A stretch of 33,008 nucleotides of DNA, taken from the IMG/VR virus record IMGVR_UViG_3300022935_000069, positions 1 to 33,008 of that record; one strand, given 5' to 3'. Below are positions 25,459 to 33,008 of this stretch, piece by piece. Both the position numbers and the translations under genes were made by a program. The notes beneath the pieces are model-generated. The model was not told where the DNA came from. It made no database searches and was given only the letters and a program-made list of their open reading frames with translations. Every line of letters starts with the position of its first letter. Within the stretch, counting starts at the first letter, position 1. Source of the DNA: a virus.

Positions 25459-27135
25459 ATGTCGAATTATAGTCTTAAAGGTATCGCGGAGTCAATTGAT
25501 AACCTAACAATTAACCCTCAAAGTTCTTCATCAACAAGTGTCACGACACTTGTTGCAATGAATGATGCCCAAGGAAACTCGCAAAGTCTATATGACCTCT
25601 ATGTAGGAATTTGCTTTGTACGATTTGGTGACGAAGGAATAGATAGTGATGATGGACCAAATGATCGCGCCGTAATTGCTAACTCAACTAACGTCCTTAC
25701 TGCCGACAACAGCATTCAGGTCACCAATCATGGATTTGACATTGGTGATGTAGTTCGATTTACCACATCTAGCGGAAGTAATTCGACAGGTACTTTACCA
25801 AGCGGATTATCTACAGATACTGACTACTATGTAGTATATAATGCCCATCCAAATTTTATTAGAGTATCAACTACTTCTGGTGGCTCCGCTGTCAACATTA
25901 CAGATGTAGGTAGTGGAACTTTTTATGTTACTCGAAATGCATTTATCGCACTTGATGCACAAGATTGGCTAAGCACGGGTAGTAGCGCTATAAATGTATT
26001 GGCTGTTAATTTTAAATTTAGATATGGCGTTCAAGCTTACAAATGGCTTTCCAGATATACCACTGTTCGCAAAATGGCATTTTTAGTCGGATTGCCTGAA
26101 GATCGAGCTGGGTCGACTGCTAATGGCGCGCGTTACGCCGAATGGAATTCGCTCAGCAGTTCAAGCACAAGTTATGATCCAAGACCATCTATAATGGGAG
26201 GACGTGAGTGGGAAAATTTTGACGATGTATATTTTTATGGCCTGCTGCTTCCACAAGAAGATGCGCTAACCAACTATCTTGGCAAAAGGACAGGAGCAAT
26301 TAGTTTTTCTTTTGGCGGAAATAGTTATCCTGCGGAAGGAACTGGTTTTTCTTCAGATACATCTAGTTATGGTTTGGGAACAACTGGAACTGTTAATGGA
26401 CATTCCCGTGACGCAAACTTGTGGAGAAATGCCGCTTATGCAGCTTTTGAACGATGTCGTATAGTCGCGTATGTTACAACAAATGTTGGTCATCTTTTTT
26501 GGTTTCGATATACCAATAAATTATATATGCAGAATATCCACTGGGTTATACAAACCTATTCGGGAGGCGAGCTCTCTACTGCATTCATGATAGGTGCAAA
26601 AGTAACAACTTTCGTCAACCTTAGACTCGCAGTCTGGACTGCAGCAACGACGGGAAGTAGTTGGCGTGGCTTTATGCATGGTAATTCTGCGCCGATTGAA
26701 ATAGGCGAAGGAGCCGGAACAGTTTACATAATGGGTAGCGTTTTTCAGATTTCGACAGGATCCGACCTGACCGATCCGGACATGTTAAAATGCGGCGGCA
26801 AAGGGACACTAACTATAGATCCGAACAATCAGTTTATGTACGTGAATTATTATTCTGGTATTGGCTATCCATACAAGGAACGTGCAAAAATAGTTCAAGG
26901 AATGTACTGTACCAACGCCAGTCACATAGCCAGAGGTTTTAGGCTATCACAGGAAAACTGGACACTAGCGAACGGGACAGCTTTGGACGTAGGTCTGCAG
27001 GCCGGAACTGTGACCTGGTTCTATAAAGATATGAATGGAAACAGTCGGGTGTACGGTTCCCAACCTGGAACTTATTATTATTGGAATGGGTCGGCATGGG
27101 TCGGCATGAGTTCTCATAGATTCTATATATCATAA
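25459..27135 (+). CDS. Fibre-like structural protein
   Basis: 558 aa, Ser/Thr/Gly/Tyr-rich, strand-rich, with few charged residues, as in phage tail fibres, baseplate decoration or receptor-binding proteins. Residues about 75-155 hold a known phage structural module: TNHGFDIGDVVRFTT, LPSGLSTDTDYYVVY, NFIRVSTTSGGS, DVGSGTFYV. The C-terminal half (WRNAAYAAFERCRIVAYVTT, several W/Y/G turns) is not recognised and could bind the receptor. The end has a short repeat (WNGSAWVGMSS). It has its own candidate late promoter. The exact virion position is unknown. Confidence 0.65.
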   Translation: MSNYSLKGIAESIDNLTINPQSSSSTSVTTLVAMNDAQGNSQSLYDLYVGICFVRFGDEGIDSDDGPNDRAVIANSTNVLTADNSIQVTNHGFDIGDVVRFTTSSGSNSTGTLPSGLSTDTDYYVVYNAHPNFIRVSTTSGGSAVNITDVGSGTFYVTRNAFIALDAQDWLSTGSSAINVLAVNFKFRYGVQAYKWLSRYTTVRKMAFLVGLPEDRAGSTANGARYAEWNSLSSSSTSYDPRPSIMGGREWENFDDVYFYGLLLPQEDALTNYLGKRTGAISFSFGGNSYPAEGTGFSSDTSSYGLGTTGTVNGHSRDANLWRNAAYAAFERCRIVAYVTTNVGHLFWFRYTNKLYMQNIHWVIQTYSGGELSTAFMIGAKVTTFVNLRLAVWTAATTGSSWRGFMHGNSAPIEIGEGAGTVYIMGSVFQISTGSDLTDPDMLKCGGKGTLTIDPNNQFMYVNYYSGIGYPYKERAKIVQGMYCTNASHIARGFRLSQENWTLANGTALDVGLQAGTVTWFYKDMNGNSRVYGSQPGTYYYWNGSAWVGMSSHRFYIS

Positions 27136-27174
27136 TCAAAATGGAATACTCGATACCTCGAAAGGACAAATAGA

Positions 27175-27465
27175 ATGAATGTAATATATAAAATATATAA
27201 CTCTCATGGTGAATTTGATCATTATTGGCACCCAGCGAAATCTGGAACATTACTTCCGGATCAATATTGCGAATGCGAACATGATTCCATCATAGAACTT
27301 CATCAAGATCCTAATTTCATTACGGCTTGTAATTGCGATAATAACCAAGGCACACCTGTAGAAACTGGGCAACTTTTAGCCGAAGATTTAATTTTACAAA
27401 GTGGTTTGATAGTTGAGGGAGGTCCTCCACCTTGCGACCTTCCTCGTCCAGAGCCAGAGGAATAA
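27175..27465 (+). CDS. Hypothetical Cys-rich acidic protein
   Basis: 96 aa with CECEHD, CNC and a PPPC stretch; Cys and His spacing could bind metal. The end is Pro/Glu-rich. An AAAGGA ribosome site precedes the ATG. It lies directly behind the fibre-like gene and may be a virion accessory. Confidence 0.65.
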   Translation: MNVIYKIYNSHGEFDHYWHPAKSGTLLPDQYCECEHDSIIELHQDPNFITACNCDNNQGTPVETGQLLAEDLILQSGLIVEGGPPPCDLPRPEPEE

Positions 27466-27487
27466 AAGACTTCTTGACAAAAGATTT

Positions 27488-27799
27488 GTGAAGTTAATTA
27501 TCGAATCTTGCTTGACTGAACCTCCGAGTGAAATTTCTTGCTTTCGTGATTTAACATTATTTGCAAAGACTTTTGTCTTTGAGGATGTTATACTTGAATG
27601 TGTTCCTGGCACACGAACACTTTATTGGAATTGGTTAAAGAGTCATGGTGCGCATGATTTCGTATCCGACTTGATACGAATAGGCGAGCGAGAAGAGGGG
27701 TATACAATAAAAACCAATCCGCCAGCCAATCTTGTGGTTGATCGAATTGGTTGTTATAATTTAAACTATATTATTTCTCAGTTAAACTTGTTGAGATAA
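27488..27799 (+). CDS. Hypothetical protein, non-ATG start
   Basis: 103 aa if started at GTG 27488. No ATG exists in this frame; TTG 27413 would overlap the previous gene by 53 nt. The sequence (FVKLIIESCLTEPPSEISCF...LYWNWLKSHGAHDFVSDL) looks like a folded protein. It overlaps the convergent gene by 18 nt at its end. The start is uncertain. Confidence 0.5.
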   Translation: MKLIIESCLTEPPSEISCFRDLTLFAKTFVFEDVILECVPGTRTLYWNWLKSHGAHDFVSDLIRIGEREEGYTIKTNPPANLVVDRIGCYNLNYIISQLNLLR

Positions 27800-28075
27800 G
27801 TTTTTTTCAAACTCTTGAGCTTCTTCCAAAAGCTTTTCGAGCTGTTCTTCTTGCATAGTTTGTACATCTCTAGTTGCCTGTTTAATAACTTGTTGTTGAA
27901 CGAGCTGTAGCAATTGATTAAGAGAAATTACTGATAATGCCTCTGATAATTGTACATTGTTTAAAAATTTATTTGCCAAGTAATTGACTACTCTTGATTG
28001 TTCGGCTGATAATTCAACTGGTTGATCAGTCGCGGCGTTTTCTGTTGTTTCTTGTTCTTGTGTTGCTGTTGTCAT
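27782..28075 (-). CDS. Conserved phage helical protein (Gln-rich)
   Basis: 97 aa. Disordered Thr/Glu/Gln N-terminus, then helices SRVVNYLANKFL...LSVISLNQLLQLVQQQVIKQA and a Glu-rich tail. The layout is like small proteins in cyanophage structural regions; function unknown. It is antisense to its neighbours. Confidence 0.65.
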   Translation of the reverse strand: MTTATQEQETTENAATDQPVELSAEQSRVVNYLANKFLNNVQLSEALSVISLNQLLQLVQQQVIKQATRDVQTMQEEQLEKLLEEAQEFEKNLSQQV

Positions 28076-28081
28076 GTTCTA

Positions 28082-28288
28082 TTATAATATGATTTTTTGA
28101 TTTTTAAAGTTGTATAATGGATAATTGTTTTCTTGTGATTGATCAATAAATTCGCGTATTAATTTTTCTCTTTCTAGTTGTAGAATTTTTTCTTTTTGCC
28201 ATTCAATTAGTTGATGTTGTTCCCATACTATCCACATTAGATATACGATCAACAGGATTCCGCTGATGATTGATAGGGACTTGTTCAT
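28082..28288 (-). CDS. Membrane protein with coiled coil, i-spanin-like candidate
   Basis: 68 aa. One N-terminal transmembrane segment (about 5-22, IISGILLIVYLMWIVW) is followed by a charged coiled coil (EWQKEKILQLEREKLIREF). This is the topology of Rz-type inner-membrane spanins, though it is short for one. The signal-bearing lipoprotein at 29743 could be considered as a partner, but they are not adjacent. An unrelated membrane protein is equally possible. Confidence 0.5.
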   Translation of the reverse strand: MNKSLSIISGILLIVYLMWIVWEQHQLIEWQKEKILQLEREKLIREFIDQSQENNYPLYNFKNQKIIL

Positions 28289-28338
28289 TACATATTGTAT
28301 ATAATATGCTATTGGTTTCTAGTATTATTTTGTTTTTT

Positions 28339-28346
28339 GTGTAATA
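28339..28346 (+). promoter_or_regulatory. Candidate late promoter box
   Basis: GTGTAATA, 7 nt before the ATG at 28354; no TTGAC box upstream. Confidence 0.5.
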
Positions 28347-28353
28347 TAAAAGT

Positions 28354-28887
28354 ATGGCTCAAATTACGATTAATAATTTAACAACTCAATCTTCTGGGTT
28401 TTCTGATTTTTGGATTCCAGTTTGTGATAACAATGGAAATACTTACAAAGTTAAAGTAAAAGATTTAATTGCCGGATCTGGCGCAAGTTCTGCATCTGTT
28501 GCTCCTATTGTAAAAACTACAACAGTTGTACCTAAGTTTAAAGGATGGGGATTTCCCGCTTATAGGGTCTTCGATGAGGCAGCTATTAACGAAACCAATA
28601 TGTTTGCTTCTAGCACTGTTGTTTCTGGAATGATCGGAGGTGTCTCAATAAGCAAGGCGGCTGGGAGTAGTACGGTTGTTTTCGGAAATGCAAACGCTAC
28701 AGTAAATGGGGCAAGGGTCTCTCTACAAAGTAGTTCATTCGGAACAGTAAGTGTTCCTAACCGTTTTGGCAAGGGCGGCGGTACAACTACTAGTGCAACC
28801 GTACATATTACTTGCACAACAAATTCTTTAAAAGTCGAATCGAATGCTCCAGTAAATGTCGTGCTAAATATATACAAAGCAGGCTAA
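28354..28887 (+). CDS. Small structural-type protein
   Basis: 177 aa. The N-terminus (MAQITINNLTTQSSGFSDFW, VCDNNGNTYKVKVKDLI) is typical of phage fibre/tail-end proteins. The rest is Val/Ser/Gly/Thr strand-rich with low charge, suggesting a beta-sandwich (decoration or fibre tip). The stop overlaps the next start as TAATG. Position in the virion unknown. Confidence 0.6.
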   Translation: MAQITINNLTTQSSGFSDFWIPVCDNNGNTYKVKVKDLIAGSGASSASVAPIVKTTTVVPKFKGWGFPAYRVFDEAAINETNMFASSTVVSGMIGGVSISKAAGSSTVVFGNANATVNGARVSLQSSSFGTVSVPNRFGKGGGTTTSATVHITCTTNSLKVESNAPVNVVLNIYKAG

Positions 28888-29042
28888 TGCCATTACCTAA
28901 ACCAAATAAAGACGAAAAAAACAGCGATTTCATGAATCGCTGTATGAGCGATCTCTCGACCAAAAAAGAATTCAAAAATGTCAAGCAGCGTGCAGCTGTA
29001 TGCTATACTCAATTAACTCGCAAGAATAAAAAGAAATCGTAA
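28887..29042 (+). CDS. Short conserved phage protein (MPLPKP...QRAAVCYTQ)
   Basis: 51 aa. PLPKPNKDEKNSDFMNRCM, KEFKNVKQRAAVCYTQL is a short motif I know from phages, either free-standing or attached to prohead proteases and other head proteins; role unknown. The coding region contains a perfect 9-bp hairpin at 28921-28943. Confidence 0.7.
   Translation: MPLPKPNKDEKNSDFMNRCMSDLSTKKEFKNVKQRAAVCYTQLTRKNKKKS
28921..28943. repeat. Perfect 9-bp inverted repeat inside a gene
   Basis: ACAGCGATT / AATCGCTGT around TCATG, inside 28887-29042. There is no T-run, so it is not an intrinsic terminator; it could affect mRNA folding or be chance. Confidence 0.6.
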
Positions 29043-29062
29043 AGTGTTTCGCGGCACTATAA

Positions 29063-29260
29063 TTAATCTTTTCTTTTTTTGCTTTTAATTCTTTGTATTT
29101 CTTCAGGCAGAATTTTAATTACTTTTTCTACCTTATTTTCCATCATCATTTCTGCGGGAGTAGATCCATTCAATCTTGCGTTCTCTGTTTTTAACCAGCT
29201 TGTGGATTGATATGAATTTAAATTTTTGCTTAAAAGCTCAAGTATAGACCTGTGTGACAT
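29063..29260 (-). CDS. DUF2384-like small protein
   Basis: 65 aa. TSWLKTENARLNGSTPAEMM, ENKVEKVIKIL resembles the C-terminal toxin-binding domain of Xre/MbcA/ParS antitoxins (W-L...N..L.G.TP.EM), here without a DNA-binding domain and with no toxin gene beside it. It has its own GTGTATTA box. The domain call is tentative. Confidence 0.5.
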   Translation of the reverse strand: MSHRSILELLSKNLNSYQSTSWLKTENARLNGSTPAEMMMENKVEKVIKILPEEIQRIKSKKRKD

Positions 29261-29266
29261 ATATTA

Positions 29267-29274
29267 TAATACAC
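29267..29274 (-). promoter_or_regulatory. Candidate late promoter box
   Basis: GTGTATTA on the minus strand (29274-29267), 6 nt before the ATG at 29260. Being exact and on the opposite strand, it is the best control for the motif. Confidence 0.5.
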
Positions 29275-29297
29275 TTAATCTACAAAATTTACAATTA

Positions 29298-29305
29298 GTG
29301 TATAT
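29298..29305 (+). promoter_or_regulatory. Candidate late promoter box
   Basis: GTGTATAT, 6 nt before the ATG at 29312, back to back with the minus-strand box at 29267-29274. Confidence 0.45.
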
Positions 29306-29311
29306 ATTAAC

Positions 29312-29746
29312 ATGGGTCCTATATTAAATACGATACTCGGAGCAGGCATAAAATTAGTCTGTAATTTAATCAACAGTTGGCTCGAACAAAAAAGACAAGA
29401 TCAATTAGCTTTAGCCGCAAGAGACGAAAAAATGCTTGAGGCGTTAATAGCAAATCAATCGTCCACTTCTCGAGATCCTTTTGTGAAGATTACTCGCAGA
29501 ATATTGTTTATGAGTATAACATTTACAATGTGTTTTTTAATGATTTATTATGCAATGAATCCTGATATAAAATATAATCTTATTGTGCCAAAAGGTGATA
29601 GCGCAAAGCTTGGTTTTGGTTCGTGGTTTTTTGGAGGTAATAGTTGGGAAATGGTTGAAATGACAGGTGGTTTAATGCTCGCTTCTTTCATGGATCTTTG
29701 TTTTATGGTGGTTGGATTTTACGCTATACCAAGTAAAAGAAGATGA
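29312..29746 (+). CDS. Two-helix membrane protein, holin-like candidate
   Basis: 144 aa. An amphipathic start (MGPILNTILGAGIKLVCNLI), a charged coiled segment, then two hydrophobic helices (about 65-84 and 116-136) and a basic end (PSKRR). The layout would suit a holin or another lysis-region membrane protein, which is inference. It overlaps the lipoprotein gene as ATGA, so it opens a three-gene membrane operon. Confidence 0.6.
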   Translation: MGPILNTILGAGIKLVCNLINSWLEQKRQDQLALAARDEKMLEALIANQSSTSRDPFVKITRRILFMSITFTMCFLMIYYAMNPDIKYNLIVPKGDSAKLGFGSWFFGGNSWEMVEMTGGLMLASFMDLCFMVVGFYAIPSKRR

Positions 29747-30021
29747 AGTTATTGAATTTGTTTTTTATTGTTTTTGTTTTGTGTTCGTGTTCTGTTGTTA
29801 CCCGCACAACATCCATCGAGAATCCAAAGCCTGTAGATTTTTCCGAATCAGGTTTTTCTAAATTAGATTTAAATAAAGATGGTCAAATATCCAAGAGTGA
29901 ATATATAGCCCCCGAAGAAACAACAAATTTATGGGGCCCAATCATTTCATTTTCTTGCATAGCTGCTGGAATATTATGTTCTTGTATTTTTTTGAATCGT
30001 GTATTAAATAATAATGAATGA
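29743..30021 (+). CDS. EF-hand lipoprotein with C-terminal membrane helix
   Basis: 92 aa. It has a signal peptide with a lipobox (LCSC, Cys16 as the lipidation site) and a textbook EF-hand calcium loop at 42-53: Asp42, Asn44, Asp46, Gly47, Ile49, Ser50, Glu53. A hydrophobic helix (about 66-84) and a short tail follow. Lipid anchor plus transmembrane helix would span or hold the envelope. It may act as an o-spanin-like or calcium-responsive lysis protein, but single EF-hand phage lipoproteins have no known role that I can name. Coupled at both ends (ATGA upstream, 8-nt overlap downstream). Confidence 0.7.
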   Translation: MKLLNLFFIVFVLCSCSVVTRTTSIENPKPVDFSESGFSKLDLNKDGQISKSEYIAPEETTNLWGPIISFSCIAAGILCSCIFLNRVLNNNE

Positions 30022-30607
30022 TTTTGCATTAGTTCTTGCGTCAATAATATCTGCCGTAGGCGGAATTATTGGAATGTGGGTAAAAAATAGATTAGACTAC
30101 AAGAAAAGTAATAGCGTCGAAAAGGTTGCTGCATCTGGGGTTAATATTTATGAGGCACTCGATTATGTACTCTCCGAAACAAAATGCTCGAGGGCGTATG
30201 TTTTTGAGTTCCATAATGGTGAACATTTCTTCTCTGGTAGGGGTCAGCAAAAGTTCAGTTGCACCTATGAATTTGTGAAGCCTGGCGTTAGCGCGGAAGC
30301 GCTAAATTCACAAAATCATAGAATATCCAACTATAATCATTATATACATGAATTAATTTCCGAAGAAAAATTCGAATATATAAATATCAATAAAATTCCT
30401 GATGAAGCATTTAAAATGTTATTAGAGTCAAGGGGAGTATGTGCAATTTATAATGTACCTATAAAGACATTAAATGGTAAAATTATAGGAATACTAGGAA
30501 TAGATTATACATTCGATATCGAAGAGTTTGATTTTGGGCAAGAACATCCTGATGTAGCGAAATTTATGCGTAGACAAGCAAGAATTATAAGTGGTTATTT
30601 GATATAA
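30014..30607 (+). CDS. Membrane-anchored GAF-like sensor protein
   Basis: 197 aa. One N-terminal transmembrane helix (about 4-22) and then a GAF-like fold: SRAYVFEFHNGEHFFSG, a variable loop, CAIYNVPIKT, then GKIIGILGIDY. GAF domains bind small molecules; no output domain is attached. It lies in the membrane operon with the holin-like and EF-hand genes, suggesting sensing tied to lysis timing, which is speculation. Confidence 0.65.
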   Translation: MNDFALVLASIISAVGGIIGMWVKNRLDYKKSNSVEKVAASGVNIYEALDYVLSETKCSRAYVFEFHNGEHFFSGRGQQKFSCTYEFVKPGVSAEALNSQNHRISNYNHYIHELISEEKFEYININKIPDEAFKMLLESRGVCAIYNVPIKTLNGKIIGILGIDYTFDIEEFDFGQEHPDVAKFMRRQARIISGYLI

Positions 30608-30634
30608 TCTTTTATACGATTATAATAAAGTACT

Positions 30635-30976
30635 ATGGCATTTTCCTATTGTCCGCACTGCGGCTTTAAAAATTTATATTCTATACGCGCACCAAAATTT
30701 TGCGGTGGATGCGGCGAGTCCATCCAAGGCTCTCGCGCATCAGCAATTAAAAAATTAAATCCATCAATCAAAAAAACCAAAACAGAATTTGAGGATGATC
30801 CCGATGGATCTGATATTTTTCATGTTCCAGAACTAACTTCTTTAGCTTATTCAATTGAGCATGACCAAAACAAGTTTGCCCTAAAAGATATGGTGCCCCT
30901 TCCAGAGCCTAAAGATTCTGTAGATAAACCAAAAGTCAAAAAAGCAAGGCGACGTGGAAGACCAAAAAAAGCATAA
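30635..30976 (+). CDS. Zinc-ribbon and AT-hook protein
   Basis: 113 aa. Zinc ribbon Cys6-x2-Cys9 and Cys23-x2-Cys26, an acidic middle, then an AT-hook RRRGRPKKA (105-113) that binds the minor groove of A/T-rich DNA. It overlaps the sigma-like gene by 23 nt and may act with it in late transcription or in DNA packaging. The call of the motifs is firm; the role is not. Confidence 0.75.
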   Translation: MAFSYCPHCGFKNLYSIRAPKFCGGCGESIQGSRASAIKKLNPSIKKTKTEFEDDPDGSDIFHVPELTSLAYSIEHDQNKFALKDMVPLPEPKDSVDKPKVKKARRRGRPKKA

Positions 30977-31697
30977 TTTTCAATACGAAGATAAAGCGCA
31001 GGAAATTGATCAAGAAATAAAAAAGCGAAGGGGCAAATGGTTCTTGGACTCTCTGGCGTGGTTTGATTTTGAGGACGTAGAGCAGATAATAAAAGCACAT
31101 ATACATAAGAAATGGCATCAGTGGGATCAAAGCCGCTCCCTGAAGCCATGGATAAATAAGATCATTACTAATCAAATGAAAAATATATTGCGAAATAATT
31201 ATAGCAACTTTGTGAGGCCTTGCTTGAATTGCCCATTCAATCAATCTTGTTCAGCTAAAGATGGATCTTCAGGGTCTTTATGCGGATTTACGAAATCAGG
31301 ACTTCAAGACTCTTCTTGTCCGCTGTATGCAAAATGGGAAAAAACAAAAAAGTCTGCATACGATATTAAAATGGCTCTAGCATTAGAAAATCATTCTCAC
31401 GAAGTTGGGGGAATGGAAGATCATGGCTTTGACATAATGCAAGCGCAAGAAAAGCTAAATGAATTTATGAAAAAAGAATTGTCTCAAAAGCAATATATGG
31501 TATATGAATTACTTTATGTCAAGCACGAAGAAGAGGAGAAGGTTGCAAAGATAATGGGCTATAAAACTTCTGAAAAAGGAAGAAAGGCAGGTTACAAGCA
31601 AATAAAAAACCTAAAGAAAGTATTTAAGCAGAAAGCTCAATCTATACTTGAAAAAGAAGATATAATATCTGTTAAAGGAGGTCTTTCATGGAGCTAA
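30954..31697 (+). CDS. Divergent sigma-70-family factor, probable late sigma
   Basis: 247 aa. Residues 37-88 match region 2: FDFEDVEQIIKAHIHKKWHQ, then WDQSRSLKPWINKIITNQM, KNILR, which binds core polymerase and the -10 box. Residues 175-230 look like region 4 with a helix-turn-helix (YELLYVKHEEEEKVAKIMGY). Between them is an insertion with Cys90, Cys93, Cys99, Cys110 and Cys122 that may hold zinc. T4 gp55 is the known precedent for a small phage late sigma. It overlaps the AT-hook gene upstream. It is the likely reader of the GTGTATTA boxes. Confidence 0.7.
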   Translation: MEDQKKHNFQYEDKAQEIDQEIKKRRGKWFLDSLAWFDFEDVEQIIKAHIHKKWHQWDQSRSLKPWINKIITNQMKNILRNNYSNFVRPCLNCPFNQSCSAKDGSSGSLCGFTKSGLQDSSCPLYAKWEKTKKSAYDIKMALALENHSHEVGGMEDHGFDIMQAQEKLNEFMKKELSQKQYMVYELLYVKHEEEEKVAKIMGYKTSEKGRKAGYKQIKNLKKVFKQKAQSILEKEDIISVKGGLSWS

Positions 31698-32740
31698 CAG
31701 AAGAACAAAAACAAATTTTAATTGATAATTCCTCCAAGATATCTGATCTTGCAGCGCTGACAGAGCTTGTTTTTCCTGATAAAAAAGGTTTGGACGGAAG
31801 AACAAAGGAGGGTAGAGCTGTTAGGTCTTTTTTGCTGAGTTCGAAAATATCTTACGATACAAAACATTGTCACCCCAAAGAAGATATTATTCTTGACAAA
31901 GATCAAGAGGTTTTTGTAGAGCAATATTCCAAAGAGGGAATGAACGCTTTTCAAATAGCATCTTTATTGTTTCCTGATTCAACGATAACAGGCACGAGCA
32001 AGCAATATGTTGCCGTTTTAAACTTCATTGAAAGTAATGCTGGATTAACAGTTCATCCATCAGAGGATGCTGTTAATAAAAAATATATTCCTCCAAAAAC
32101 AGAGGCTAGAATACTCAAGAAGATAAATGATTGCTGTATCAAGGGTATTGATGAAAAAAAATTGAGCATATCCGATAGAAAAAGCATCGAGTCGCTTGGT
32201 TATTTTTTGGCATCTCCAAGATTTATACAAGTCATCAATAATTATGATTCCCAAGCAGATCGAGATCTTTTTGAAGCCGAGTTTGTTCGGGCAACTTGGG
32301 ACAAGCCGGATTTAACTAGTGACGAAATTAATCTTTATATCAATGTCTGCATGGATTACATTCATTTGAAAAACATTCAAGGGGCAATCAATAAGTTGAA
32401 TCGAATGTTTGATGATACTGAAGACCAGCAAGATTTGACCGTAAGGCTCGCAGAGCTGCTAAAGACAAAGAGCGAAGAATACAATCAATGTGAAAAAAGA
32501 ATGGAGTCACTTATTCAAAAGCTTCAAGGCGATCGCTCCAAAAGGATCTCAAACCAGCAAAGACAAAATTCTAGCATACTTGCACTGGTCCAACTTTTCC
32601 AAGAAGAGGAGGAAAGAAAAGTGATGGTCAAAATTGCAGAATTGCAAAAAAAGGCTGCCAAAAAAGAAGCAGACAACCTAGAGTCCATGCCAGACTGGAA
32701 GGCTCGAGTGCTAGGCATATCCAAAGAGGATATAATTTAA
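31688..32740 (+). CDS. Conserved phage protein with repeated small domains
   Basis: 350 aa. Two related helical units near the N-terminus (LTELVFPDKKGLDGRTKEGR and ASLLFPDSTITGTSKQYV) resemble small helix-turn-helix repeats seen in phage proteins beside late sigma or terminase genes. The C-terminal 100 residues are a long coiled coil. An AAAGGAGG ribosome site precedes the ATG. A terminase small subunit is possible but unproven. Confidence 0.6.
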   Translation: MELTEEQKQILIDNSSKISDLAALTELVFPDKKGLDGRTKEGRAVRSFLLSSKISYDTKHCHPKEDIILDKDQEVFVEQYSKEGMNAFQIASLLFPDSTITGTSKQYVAVLNFIESNAGLTVHPSEDAVNKKYIPPKTEARILKKINDCCIKGIDEKKLSISDRKSIESLGYFLASPRFIQVINNYDSQADRDLFEAEFVRATWDKPDLTSDEINLYINVCMDYIHLKNIQGAINKLNRMFDDTEDQQDLTVRLAELLKTKSEEYNQCEKRMESLIQKLQGDRSKRISNQQRQNSSILALVQLFQEEEERKVMVKIAELQKKAAKKEADNLESMPDWKARVLGISKEDII

Positions 32741-32750
32741 TGCTGCGAAA

Positions 32751-33008
32751 ATGAACTCCTGCAAAATATGTGACAAGAATTTTGATTCCGACAGAAGCTT
32801 GCATGGCCATCTCAAGAGTCATGGTTTAACTATGGCAGAATATTATACTCAATATTTTCCAAGAAAAAATTTACTTACTGGAGAACCTCTTCCATTTAAA
32901 AATAAAGATGATTATTTCTCGAGAGACTTTTCCAATAGAACTCAACTCATAAAATGGTGCAATACAGAAAAAGAAGATAAGGTTAAAGATTACATCTTAA
33001 AATTATTA
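32751..33008 (+). CDS. C2H2 zinc-finger phage protein (partial)
   Basis: 86 codons are visible before the window ends. A classical zinc finger lies at the N-terminus (Cys4-x2-Cys7-x12-His20-x3-His24), followed by LTMAEYYTQYFPRKNLLTGE and PFKNKDDYFSRDFSNRTQL. I associate this layout with proteins near terminase or nuclease genes in large phages. The rest of the gene is outside the window. Confidence 0.7.
   Translation, partial: MNSCKICDKNFDSDRSLHGHLKSHGLTMAEYYTQYFPRKNLLTGEPLPFKNKDDYFSRDFSNRTQLIKWCNTEKEDKVKDYILKLL

Overview
This window is a piece of a large, AT-rich double-stranded DNA tailed phage genome (Caudoviricetes, probably a myovirus-like phage with a big genome). The evidence is the very dense packing of about 90 mostly tiny genes, an ATP-dependent DNA ligase, a PhoH-like ATPase, a DUF932 protein, a phage tRNA, a fibre-like structural protein, a divergent sigma factor, and many small families that are seen almost only in phages. 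The host cannot be named. The early promoters are plain sigma-70 type (TTGAC / CATACT or TATAAT), which argues against a Bacteroidetes host.

Layout. (1) 1-16180, plus strand: early accessory genes in short operons. They include two HhH-GPD DNA-glycosylase-like proteins (65-838, 9142-9720), DNA ligase (4203-5387), an AT-rich spacer with GTGG every 10 bp (5388-5603), an orphan structured RNA with its own consensus promoter and terminator (about 8504-8832), tRNA-Ile2(CAU) (11857-11932) and a DUF932 protein (12431-13183). (2) 16311-23344, minus strand: an inverted island of about 7 kb made of small gene cassettes, many duplicated, separated by a repeated regulatory module. It carries an HNH-like nuclease and possible GIY-YIG and PD-(D/E)XK nucleases. 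(3) 23507-33008, mainly plus strand: a late or structural region with PhoH, a membrane-anchored subtilase, a fibre-like protein, small membrane proteins (spanin/holin candidates), an EF-hand lipoprotein, a GAF-like membrane protein, a zinc-ribbon/AT-hook protein overlapping a sigma-like factor, and a C2H2 zinc-finger protein cut by the window end.

The most striking property is regulatory. About 30 genes have their own promoter in which the -10 box ends only 6-8 nt before the ATG. The transcript should therefore begin at or next to the start codon (leaderless mRNA), and these genes have no Shine-Dalgarno. Genes inside operons start by ATGA/TAATG overlaps or use a real Shine-Dalgarno. At eleven places (four on plus, seven on minus) such a promoter is preceded, about 75-95 bp before the ATG, by a perfect or near-perfect G4-7C4-7 palindrome in a conserved context, and a twelfth palindrome stands without a promoter. 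The modules always face the gene they precede, and the similarity often runs into the first codons (ATG ATT AAG, Met-Ile-Lys). They look like mobile regulatory cassettes, comparable in concept to the promoter/stem-loop (PeSL) cassettes of T4-type phages but different in sequence.

The late region instead shows a GTGTATTA-like box 6-7 nt before four ATGs on both strands and no TTGAC. It may be the target of the phage sigma-like factor encoded at 30954-31697.
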